Assembly: GCF_900129505.1 (NCBI RefSeq)
Contig: NZ_LT670818.1
Location: 3,505,001 to 3,569,000, forward strand
DNA from: Bradyrhizobium erythrophlei
GTDB taxonomy: Bacteria > Pseudomonadota > Alphaproteobacteria > Rhizobiales > Xanthobacteraceae
Direction: 5' to 3'
DNA: 64,000 nt
The notes under the pieces are model-generated. The model had not been told where the DNA came from and searched no databases. It worked only from the letters and a program-made list of their open reading frames with translations. Shown here one piece after another: positions 42,585 to 50,560 of this stretch. Every line of letters begins with the position of its first letter. The first letter of the stretch is position 1. Both the position numbers and the translations under genes were made by a program.

Positions 42585-44470
42585 ACATTCACTCCCCCGC
42601 GCATCCCTGGCCGACCGCGCCGCTGCGCCAGGCGGTAGCGGTCGATCCGATCGTGCTGCAGATCGTCGAAGGCACGCTGAACTCGATTGAGGCGGAGATC
42701 GAATACGCCATCGAGCGCACGGCGCGCTCGCCGATGATCCGCGAAGCCCATGATTTCCGCGTCGGGCTGTTCGACCGCTATTGCCGCAAGCTGACCGGAC
42801 GTTCGTATTCGGCGATGCCGAACGCCGTGGTGCGCGATTTCCCGCCCGACACCATGAAGCCCGGCGACGTGTTCCTGATGAACGATACCTATCTGACCGA
42901 AGGCTCGATCGGGCATCTGCCGGATCTCTGCAGCACGGTGCCGGTGTTTCACCAGGGCGAAGTCGTCGCCTATATCCAGGCCTTCGGTCATCATGACGAT
43001 GTCGGCGGCCGGGTGCCCGGCTCGATGCCGGGCACGGCGGCCACCGTGTTCGAGGAAGGCATCGCGATTCCGCCGGTGAAGATCTACAGCGAAGGCGTGC
43101 GGAACGACGCCGTCTTCAGCATCGTTCGCCGCAACACGCGCGTGCCGGAGATGCTGTCGGCCGATCTCGACAGCGAGATCCAGGCCTGCCTGATGGGCGC
43201 GCGGCGGATGGGTGGGCTGTTCGAACGGTTCGGCCGGGAGCAGGTCGAGGCCTGCTTCCAGGCGATCCTGGAAAAGTGCCGCGATATCTACCGCAACGAG
43301 CTGTTGGCAAAAATCGCCGACGGCGAATATGCCTGGGAGGATTACGTCGAGCACGACGGCATCACCGATCCCAAGCTGCACAAGATCGCGCTGAAGATGA
43401 CCAAGAAGGACGGCAAGATCACGCTCGACTTCAACGGCACCGATCCGCAATCGACCGGTCCGATCAACTGGCCGGCGGACTACGCCGACGGCGCGTTCCT
43501 GATCAAATGGATCGCGCCGATCCTGCGCAATCTCGCCGATACGCCCGAACGCGCCGCGGAGATCCATGTCAATGAAGGCGTGTGCGACGTGTTCGAGGTG
43601 ATCTTTCCCCCAAAAGGCACGCTGATCACGCCGGAATGGCCGGCCGCGACCAATGCGCGATCCTTTGTCCTGTTGCGCTGTCTTGGCCTCCTGGCGGGCG
43701 TGGTCGCCCAAGCCGTCGACGGGCGCATGCCCGCGGATCAGGAGACCATCCGCTATACTGGCTTCTTCGGCACCGGTCTCGACGGCAAGCCGTTCCTGTC
43801 GCGCGAGGTGCTCGGCGGCGGCTCCGGCGGGCGCTATTACGCCGACGGCAATGACGCGATCCACATCGTGCCGGACTCGCGCAACCAGCCGGCGGAATTT
43901 ACCGAGACGCGGTTTCCGCTTCTGGTCGAGAAGCTGGCGCTGCGCACCGATTCCGGCGGCGCCGGTCTGCGCCGCGGCGGGCAGGGCTATGAAAAGCACT
44001 ATCGCGCGCTGGTCGATTGCCGCACCATCGTCACCGCCGACCGGGTGCGGCTGGGTTGCTACGGCCTGAACGGCGGCAAGGCCGGCCAGCCGTTCTGTGT
44101 CACGGTGGATGCCGAGGGCGAGGGTTACGATCTCGGCGGCCTTGTCGATGGCGAGCCCGTGCTGAAGGGGCAGGTGGTCCGCGTCGTCACCACCGGTGGC
44201 GGCGGCTGGGGCGATCCGCTGCAGCGCGAGTTGGAACTGATATTGCGCGACGTGGTTGAAGGCCGGGTTTCTGTTGCAAGCGCGGAAACGGATTATGGGG
44301 TCGTATTTGGGGATGCCGGCGTCGCGGACCAATACGTTATCGACGAGGCCGCGACCCTGCTGCGCCGGGCCGAACTGGGAAAGTTGCAAATTAGCCCGTT
44401 GCCGATGATTGACCGCGGCGAGGGCTATGAAAAGATGCTGCGCGGCGAGCACCGGCCGCGAATGCGATGA
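42581..44470 (+). CDS. hyuB: hydantoinase B/oxoprolinase family protein, subunit B
   Basis: A 629-residue partner of HyuA. Typical stretches are DPIVLQIVEGTLNSIEAEIEYAIERTARSP (first part), GDVFLMNDTYLTEGSIGHLPD with its Asp and His, FGHHDDVGGRVPGSMPG, and DSGGAGLRRGGQGYE. The two subunits work as a complex in the cytoplasm. The length is slightly above that of many HyuB proteins (about 550-600) because of a C-terminal tail after GDPLQRELE. Confidence 0.92.
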   Translation: MNIHSPAHPWPTAPLRQAVAVDPIVLQIVEGTLNSIEAEIEYAIERTARSPMIREAHDFRVGLFDRYCRKLTGRSYSAMPNAVVRDFPPDTMKPGDVFLMNDTYLTEGSIGHLPDLCSTVPVFHQGEVVAYIQAFGHHDDVGGRVPGSMPGTAATVFEEGIAIPPVKIYSEGVRNDAVFSIVRRNTRVPEMLSADLDSEIQACLMGARRMGGLFERFGREQVEACFQAILEKCRDIYRNELLAKIADGEYAWEDYVEHDGITDPKLHKIALKMTKKDGKITLDFNGTDPQSTGPINWPADYADGAFLIKWIAPILRNLADTPERAAEIHVNEGVCDVFEVIFPPKGTLITPEWPAATNARSFVLLRCLGLLAGVVAQAVDGRMPADQETIRYTGFFGTGLDGKPFLSREVLGGGSGGRYYADGNDAIHIVPDSRNQPAEFTETRFPLLVEKLALRTDSGGAGLRRGGQGYEKHYRALVDCRTIVTADRVRLGCYGLNGGKAGQPFCVTVDAEGEGYDLGGLVDGEPVLKGQVVRVVTTGGGGWGDPLQRELELILRDVVEGRVSVASAETDYGVVFGDAGVADQYVIDEAATLLRRAELGKLQISPLPMIDRGEGYEKMLRGEHRPRMR

Positions 44471-44500
44471 ACCCGGGACAAGCGAGAAAGTTTTCAACCG

Positions 44501-45595
44501 ATGGCGATTGAAGTTGCAAAAGTCGAACTAAAAACCGTTCAGGATGCGAGCGGCCTCGAAGGATTGATCGCGGCCGGCAAGTTTGGCGCCGACGAGGTCA
44601 TTGCGGTGATCGGCAAGACCGAGGGCAATGGCGGCGTCAACGATTTCACCCGCATTCTGGCCGACCAGGCCTTTCGCAGGGCGCTGCTCAAGCGCGGCAC
44701 GCGCAACGAGGCACAGATTCACGATGTGCCGATGGTGTGGTCCGGCGGCTGCGACGGCGTCATCACGCCGCATGCCACGATTTTCGCGCGCAACGGCAAA
44801 GCCGGCCCCGCGGACAAATCGCGTCTCGTGATCGGTACGGCGCTGAGCGCGGAACTGCTGCCCGAGGACATCGGCCGTCCGGCGATGGTCCAGAAGGTCG
44901 CGGACGCCGTCAAGGCGGCGATGAAGGATGCCGGAATATCGGACCCGAAGGACGTGCACTACGTCCAGACCAAGACGCCGCTTCTGACCATCGATTCCGT
45001 GCGCGATGCGGAATCCCGCCACCAGACGCTGGCCTGCGAGGTCCATGACTCCATGGGTGTCTCCAACGGCACCACCGCGCTCGGCATCGCGGTTGCGCTC
45101 GGCGAAGTGCCGATGCCGAAGGCCGAGCAGATCTGCAAGGACCTCGATCTCTATTCCTCGGTGGCGTCCTGTTCGTCGGGCGTGGAGTTGACCCAGGCGC
45201 AGATCGTGCTGCTTGGCAACAAGGCCGGCGCCGGTGGCCGTTACCGCATCGGCCATTCGGTGATGCGCGACGCGCTCGACATTGACGGCATCTACGATGC
45301 GATCCGCGATGCCGGCCTCGAACTGCCGGAACGTCCACGATCGGAAGACCTCAAGGGTCGCGTCGTCAATTGCTTCATGAAATGCGAAGCCGACCGCAGG
45401 GGCACGCTGCGCGGCCGGCGGCAGATCATGCTCGACGATTCCGACGTCCATCATCACCGCCATTCCAAGGCGGCGGTGGGCGGCGTGGCGGCAATGGCGA
45501 TCGGCGATCCCGCCGTGTTCGTGTCGGTGGATGCGATGCATCAGGGTCCGCATGGCGGCGGTCCCGTCATCGCGATCGTCGAACTGGACGAGTAG
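44501..45595 (+). CDS. ring-opening amidohydrolase (barbiturase / cyanuric acid hydrolase family)
   Basis: A 364-residue protein of the rare AtzD/TrzD/barbiturase family, which opens barbiturate or cyanuric acid rings. Motifs include [17 protein letters not shown], the Ser-Gly-Gly-Cys-Asp-Gly stretch near residue 80, [10 protein letters not shown] with its Lys near 160, [13 protein letters not shown] near 222-234, and the metal-binding [13 protein letters not shown] at the C-terminus. The three-fold repeat of Ser-Lys sites that marks the family is present. Whether barbiturate, cyanuric acid or another cyclic imide is used cannot be told by eye. It follows hyuAB and precedes an importer and an amidase. 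Confidence 0.9.
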   Translation: MAIEVAKVELKTVQDASGLEGLIAAGKFGADEVIAVIGKTEGNGGVNDFTRILADQAFRRALLKRGTRNEAQIHDVPMVWSGGCDGVITPHATIFARNGKAGPADKSRLVIGTALSAELLPEDIGRPAMVQKVADAVKAAMKDAGISDPKDVHYVQTKTPLLTIDSVRDAESRHQTLACEVHDSMGVSNGTTALGIAVALGEVPMPKAEQICKDLDLYSSVASCSSGVELTQAQIVLLGNKAGAGGRYRIGHSVMRDALDIDGIYDAIRDAGLELPERPRSEDLKGRVVNCFMKCEADRRGTLRGRRQIMLDDSDVHHHRHSKAAVGGVAAMAIGDPAVFVSVDAMHQGPHGGGPVIAIVELDE

Positions 45596-45696
45596 GACGA
45601 CGCGCAGAACCGGCACGTTCCTTGCTTAAAAAGTAGGCGTCTTGCCGAGCCGCTTGGCCGAAAGGCGCTGATACAATTGAATGGCAGGAGTGCGGC

Positions 45697-46671
45697 GTGA
45701 CATCGCTGAAACTGACGATCTGCGCCTTTGCGGTGCTGGCCCTGGGGGCAGCCGCGCCGGGCCGCGCGGCCGCGCAGGACAAGGTCGCGGTGGGCGTATT
45801 TCCCGTGAGTTCCTCGCTGCCCTATTTCGTCGCGCTCGAACGCGGCTTCTTCAAGGAGCAGAACATCGAGCCGGAAATGACCAAACTGATGGGTGGTCCG
45901 CCGAACGTCGCGGCGATGATGACCAACCAGATCGAGGTCTCGGCCGTTCTCGTCACGCTCGAGGGGCTGAATGCCAATGTAAAGAAGCCGGGTGTCGCGA
46001 TGTATATCGCGCTGAACAGCCAGACCAAGGTCTGGAAGATGGAGCAATTCGTGGTCCGCAACGGCTTCAAGGCCGAGACGATCGCCGACCTCAAGGGCGC
46101 CAAATTGATGTCGGCGCCCGGTCCGGCCAATCTCAACACCGCCAAGGCCATCCTGGCCAAAAACGGCCTGAAGGACGGCGACTACACCATCGACCAGCTC
46201 GACATGGGCCAGCACATCAATGCGATGACCGCCCGCACGTTCGACGGCGGCTATACGCTCGAGCCCAACGCCTCGATGATGATCAAGGCCGGTGTCGCGC
46301 GCTCGCTCGAAGCCGGCGTGATCTCCAAATATATCCTTGGCGATGAAGAGGCCGACGCCTATGCGGCGGGCTGCGCCATGACCGGCGATTTCATTGCCAA
46401 GCGGCCGGACGTCGCAAGACGCTTCGCCACGGCATGGGGCAGGGCCATCGACTTCATCAACAAAAATCCCGACGAAGCGCGCAAATATCTCGCGGGGAAT
46501 ACGTTCACGCCCGATAACGTCGTCGATATGGTGTCGATGCTGGGCTATGTCATGGCCGGCGACATGAGTGCCAAGCAGATCGGCGACCTGCAGAAGCTGG
46601 CCGATTTTGGCAATTCGATCGGGGTCGTTCCCGAGAAGCTCGACGTCACCAAAGTCCTGCAGAAGTTCTGA
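45697..46671 (+). CDS. ABC transporter substrate-binding protein, NMT1/THI5-like
   Basis: A 324-residue periplasmic binding protein. The start is GTG at 45697 with GCAGGAG just before it. The signal peptide LTICAFAVLALGAAAPGRAAA is followed by VAVGVFPVSSSLPYFVALERGFFKEQN, the family start. The ligand is expected to be a small ring compound, given the adjoining enzymes. ATPase and permease genes follow directly. Confidence 0.87.
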   Translation: MTSLKLTICAFAVLALGAAAPGRAAAQDKVAVGVFPVSSSLPYFVALERGFFKEQNIEPEMTKLMGGPPNVAAMMTNQIEVSAVLVTLEGLNANVKKPGVAMYIALNSQTKVWKMEQFVVRNGFKAETIADLKGAKLMSAPGPANLNTAKAILAKNGLKDGDYTIDQLDMGQHINAMTARTFDGGYTLEPNASMMIKAGVARSLEAGVISKYILGDEEADAYAAGCAMTGDFIAKRPDVARRFATAWGRAIDFINKNPDEARKYLAGNTFTPDNVVDMVSMLGYVMAGDMSAKQIGDLQKLADFGNSIGVVPEKLDVTKVLQKF

Positions 46672-46678
46672 GGCGCCC

Positions 46679-47503
46679 GTGGCCGGAGCCCAATTAGCTG
46701 CGCGAGGCGAACCGGCGGGCAAGGTCGCCGATCCATCATCGCGCACCGCGCCTCACGTCACCATTCGCGGCCTCACAAAACGGTTTTCCGACGCCATCAT
46801 CTACGACAATTTCGATTTCGATATTCCGCGCGGCAAGCTGATGTCGGTGTTCGGCCCCAATGGCTGCGGCAAGAGCACGCTGATCAACATGATCGCGGGA
46901 CTGTTCCCGGTCGATGCCGGCGAGATCCTGTTCGACGGCCAGCCGCTCTCCAGCATCAAGTTCGGCTACGTGTTCCAGAACTACCGCGAAGCGATGTTTC
47001 CCTGGCTGCGCGCATTCGACAATATCGCCTATCCCCTCAAGGTCATGGGCGTGCGGAGAGCTGATCGCACCGCCCGCGTGGAAAAACTCGTCGCCAACCT
47101 GAATGTCAGGATCGACCTCTCTCTCTATCCCTACCAGATGTCCGGCGGTCAGCAACAACTGGTCTCCATCATGCGGGCACTGATCGTCGAGCCGGAAATC
47201 CTGTTCCTCGATGAGCCGTTCTCGGCGCTGGATTATGAAATGACGCTGTTCATGCGCGAGCAGCTGCAGCGCGTCTTCATGGAGACCGCGACGACCACGG
47301 TGCTGGTGTCGCACGATCTGGAAGAGGCGGTGTATCTGTCGGATCGCATCCTGCTGCTGTCGCGGCATCCGGCGCGCGCGGTCGAATTCGTTCATTACGA
47401 CGCGGCGCGTCCGCGCACGCTCAAGACGATGTCGGAGTCCGACTTCATCAGCACCAAGGCGCATTGCCTCGAAGTGTTCCAGCGCGAGGTTCGCAGGGGA
47501 TGA
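46679..47503 (+). CDS. ABC transporter ATP-binding protein
   Basis: A 274-residue ATPase with Walker A FGPNGCGKST, Q-loop QNYREAMFPWLRA, signature MSGGQQQLVS, Walker B ILFLDEP and H-switch VLVSHDLEEA. The start GTG at 46679 lies seven bases after the preceding stop, so it is translated in tandem with the binding protein. It energises the permease at 47511. Confidence 0.92.
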   Translation: MAGAQLAARGEPAGKVADPSSRTAPHVTIRGLTKRFSDAIIYDNFDFDIPRGKLMSVFGPNGCGKSTLINMIAGLFPVDAGEILFDGQPLSSIKFGYVFQNYREAMFPWLRAFDNIAYPLKVMGVRRADRTARVEKLVANLNVRIDLSLYPYQMSGGQQQLVSIMRALIVEPEILFLDEPFSALDYEMTLFMREQLQRVFMETATTTVLVSHDLEEAVYLSDRILLLSRHPARAVEFVHYDAARPRTLKTMSESDFISTKAHCLEVFQREVRRG

Positions 47504-47510
47504 GCGCGCG

Positions 47511-48266
47511 ATGAAACGTCTGCAGGTCCTGCTTCCTTTCGTGGGCGTCGCCGTGCTGCTGGCGGTGTGGTCGCTGACGGTCTGGGCGCGCCTGGTCGAT
47601 CCGGTCCTGCTGCCGTCGCCGATCTCGACCTTCCGCGCGATGTGGATCGGGATGACCAGCGGCAAGCTCGGCGTCGATTTCCTCAAGACGGTCGAGCGCA
47701 CGATCTATTCGACGGCGATCGCGGCGGTGCTCGCGATCCCGCTCGGCATCCTGCTGGGCTCTTCGGAAAAGGTCTATCGCTCGGTCGAGTTCCTGATCGA
47801 CTTCTTCCGCTCCACGCCAGCGTCCGCGATGTTTCCGTTGTTCCTGGTGCTGTTTGGCGTCGGCGACCGCACCAAGATTTCGGTGGCCGCGTTCGGCGCC
47901 GCGCTGGTAATCCTGTTCAACGTTGCCTATGGCGTGATGAACGCGCGCAAGACGCGCATTCTGGCAGCAAGGGTGATGGGCGCCTCGCGCCTCAGGGTGC
48001 TCTGGGACGTGATGCTGCTGGAATCATTGCCGCAGACGTTTGTGGGCTTGCGCAACGGCGTATCGTTGGCGCTGGTGATCGTGGTCGTGGCAGAGATGTT
48101 TATCGGTTCGACCGACGGGCTCGGCCAGCGCGTGTTCGAGGCGCAGCAATTGTTCGACATGCCCGACATGTATGCTGCGATCTTCGCCGCGGGCGCGCTC
48201 GGCTATGGTCTCAATCTCCTGTTCCTCACGATCGAGCGTCGCTTCGTGCACTGGGCTGGCAAATAA
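47511..48266 (+). CDS. ABC transporter permease
   Basis: A 251-residue permease with six helices, the first at residues 7-27 and the ATPase-contact loop at AARVMGASRLRVLWDVMLLESLP around residues 153-175. It is in the SsuC/TauC class. It completes the second importer and is followed after 12 bases by an amidase gene. Confidence 0.92.
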   Translation: MKRLQVLLPFVGVAVLLAVWSLTVWARLVDPVLLPSPISTFRAMWIGMTSGKLGVDFLKTVERTIYSTAIAAVLAIPLGILLGSSEKVYRSVEFLIDFFRSTPASAMFPLFLVLFGVGDRTKISVAAFGAALVILFNVAYGVMNARKTRILAARVMGASRLRVLWDVMLLESLPQTFVGLRNGVSLALVIVVVAEMFIGSTDGLGQRVFEAQQLFDMPDMYAAIFAAGALGYGLNLLFLTIERRFVHWAGK

Positions 48267-48278
48267 CGGAAATTCGAT

Positions 48279-49688
48279 ATGACCGAAAATCTAAGCCGCA
48301 AGACGGCCGTCGAACTGGCATCCTTGATCGCGACCATGGCCGTCAGCCCGGTCGAGGTGCTGGACGCGCATCTGGCCACCATCGCGCGCGTCAACCCGAA
48401 ACTCAACGCCATCGTCACGCTGGTCGCCGATGCCGCGCGCGCGTCGGCCCGGGACGCCGAGGCTGCGGTGATGCGCGGCGACAAGCTCGGCGCGTTGCAT
48501 GGATTACCTGTCGTCATCAAGGATGTGACGCCGACCGCGGGTATCCGCACCACCTACGGTTCGCCGCTGTTCAAGGATAACGTGCCGAGCGAGGACGCCG
48601 AAGTGGTGCGGCGCCTGAAGGCGGCCGGCGCCATCGTGCTGGGCAAGACCAACACGCCTGAATTCGCCGCCGGCGCCAATACCTTCAACGACGTGTTCGG
48701 CGTGACCCGCAATCCCTGGAATCCGGCGCTGAGCCCGTCGGGTTCTTCCGGCGGATCGGCGGTGGCGGTTGCGACCGGCATGGCGCCTTTGGCGCAGGGC
48801 ACCGATTTCGGCTGCTCGATCCGGATGCCGGCCTCGTTTTGCGGCATCGTCGGCATACGCCCGACGCCCGGGTTGACGCCGAACTGGCCGATGCCGCTTG
48901 CCTGGGACCCCGGTCAGGTCAACGGACCGCTGGCGCGCACCGCCGAAGACGCCGCGCTGATGCTGGACGCGATCGCTGGCTTTGGCCGGATATCGCCGAT
49001 CTCGGTCGCGCCGCCCTGGGTTAGCGCGCGGGCCATTGTAGCTGATGCGAAGGACACAACGGGCCTGCGTATCGCCTACGTCTCCGACATCGCCGGTATC
49101 GGCGTCGAGCCGGAAATCGATGCGATCTGCCGCGCGACCGCGCTGTCGCTGCGCGACGCCGGCGCCGTGGTGGAGGAGATCGCGTTCGATATCTCCGACG
49201 GCAAGTCGCCCTATCAGGCCTGGCGCGGGCTTTGGATGGTCGGGCAGCAATTCGCCAATCTCGATCATCTGGAGGAGTTCGGCGTCAATCTTAAAGGCAA
49301 CGTCAAGGCGGGGCTGAAGGTTGGCCCGCTGGATTTTGCCGCGTCCGAACAGAAGCGCGCTCAGCTATTTCAGCGTTTTGCAAGATTCTTCGAGCACTAC
49401 GACCTCCTGATCACGCCGCAATCGCCGGTCAAGCAATTCCCGGTGGAGATGAATTTTCCGACGCTGATCAACGGCAAGAAGCTGGAAAATTACACCGATT
49501 GGATCGCCGGCTCGTTCCTGATCACCCTGATGAGTCTGCCCGGCGGCAGCGTACCGGCCGGCCAGACCAGCGACGGGTTGCCGGTCGGAATCCAGATCGT
49601 CGGTCCGCGCTTCGAGGAGCCAATGATCCTGTCGGTGATGAAGGTCGTGCAGCAGGCCCACCCGATCGGCTGGCCGCCTCACGCCTGA
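48279..49688 (+). CDS. amidase (amidase-signature family)
   Basis: A 469-residue amidase with the full triad K81 (VVIKD), S156 (SPSGSSGGS) and nucleophile S180 (TDFGCSIRMPASF). It is the last gene of the plus-strand catabolic run after the ring-opening hydrolase and its importer. In the oxidative pyrimidine route the product of barbiturase is ureidomalonate, which is cut by an amidase-signature enzyme, ureidomalonase. In the cyanuric acid route the 1-carboxybiuret hydrolase AtzE is also of this family. Either role is possible. Its end overlaps the converging NmrA-like gene by ten bases. Confidence 0.9.
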   Translation: MTENLSRKTAVELASLIATMAVSPVEVLDAHLATIARVNPKLNAIVTLVADAARASARDAEAAVMRGDKLGALHGLPVVIKDVTPTAGIRTTYGSPLFKDNVPSEDAEVVRRLKAAGAIVLGKTNTPEFAAGANTFNDVFGVTRNPWNPALSPSGSSGGSAVAVATGMAPLAQGTDFGCSIRMPASFCGIVGIRPTPGLTPNWPMPLAWDPGQVNGPLARTAEDAALMLDAIAGFGRISPISVAPPWVSARAIVADAKDTTGLRIAYVSDIAGIGVEPEIDAICRATALSLRDAGAVVEEIAFDISDGKSPYQAWRGLWMVGQQFANLDHLEEFGVNLKGNVKAGLKVGPLDFAASEQKRAQLFQRFARFFEHYDLLITPQSPVKQFPVEMNFPTLINGKKLENYTDWIAGSFLITLMSLPGGSVPAGQTSDGLPVGIQIVGPRFEEPMILSVMKVVQQAHPIGWPPHA

Positions 49689-50545
49689 GTTGAGGCCGTG
49701 CGCGAAGCAAAGGCCGCGAGCGAGGTCGGCGGGCGCCCGAGCAGCCAGCCGAGCACATTGGGATTACCCCTGAGGCCGTTGCGCGCATAGGCGCGAAACA
49801 TTTTTATCAGTGTCTCGCGCTGATAATCCGCGATACCCATGCAGCGTGCGCGCTTGTCCCAGGTCTCGACGCCCTCGGCTTCGGCGCGAACGGCCTTGTT
49901 CAGCGCCCGGCCGAAGGTCTCGGCGATCTCGATCTGGCTGAGCGGCGGCGTTCCCGCCAGTTCGTAGGTGGCGCTGGAGTGGCCGCGATTGGTCAGTACG
50001 ATTGCGGCGGCTTCGGCAACATCGTCGAGATCGACAAGGCTTAGCCGCGTTTCGACCGGGTAGGGCACGCGGTAGATGCCGCGGACGACCATTCGGTCCC
50101 ATTCGGCCAAGCTGTTCTGCATATAGGCGGTCGGCTGCAGAATGGTGATGTCCAACCCGGAGCTGAGCAGCATCTCCTCGACCCGCAGCTTGTTCCAGTG
50201 ATGCGGCATCGCCTCGATCTGCGGATGCAGCACGGAGTGATAGACCAGACGCGGGACGCCCGCGTTGGTCGCGGCGGTAATGAGCGCCTTGGCAAAAGCG
50301 ATTTCGTGCGGACTGACGTTGGCACAGATGTGATAGATCGCTTCCGCTCCCCGCACCGCCCGCAAGAGCGCATCCGGATCGTCCATCTCGCCCGCGACGA
50401 TCTCGGAAGCGCCCATGGTGTTCAGATCGGCTCCATGCGCCAGGCTCCGGACAAAGGCACGCACCGGCGCGCCGCGCGCGCCCAGCGCCTTGACGACGGC
50501 CTTTCCGGTCTTGCCGCCCGCGCCGGTGACCAGGATCATGCGCAA
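49679..50545 (-). CDS. NmrA-like NAD(P)-binding protein
   Basis: A 288-residue atypical SDR. The nucleotide-binding loop is VTGAGGKTGKAV at residues 6-17, the middle shows YHSVLHPQIEAMPHHWNK, and DITILQPTAYMQN is the usual NmrA/HSCARG pattern. The catalytic YxxxK is not evident. Members are redox sensors or reductases. It lies downstream of the molybdenum hydroxylase genes on the same strand, 15 bases after the large subunit. Confidence 0.87.
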   Translation of the reverse strand: MRMILVTGAGGKTGKAVVKALGARGAPVRAFVRSLAHGADLNTMGASEIVAGEMDDPDALLRAVRGAEAIYHICANVSPHEIAFAKALITAATNAGVPRLVYHSVLHPQIEAMPHHWNKLRVEEMLLSSGLDITILQPTAYMQNSLAEWDRMVVRGIYRVPYPVETRLSLVDLDDVAEAAAIVLTNRGHSSATYELAGTPPLSQIEIAETFGRALNKAVRAEAEGVETWDKRARCMGIADYQRETLIKMFRAYARNGLRGNPNVLGWLLGRPPTSLAAFASRTASTQA

Positions 50546-50560
50546 TATCCCGACGCGTAC

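Noticed and set aside
42407..44497. 696-codon minus-strand frame antisense to hyuB
   Set aside because: Shadow of the hyuB frame without any recognised family.
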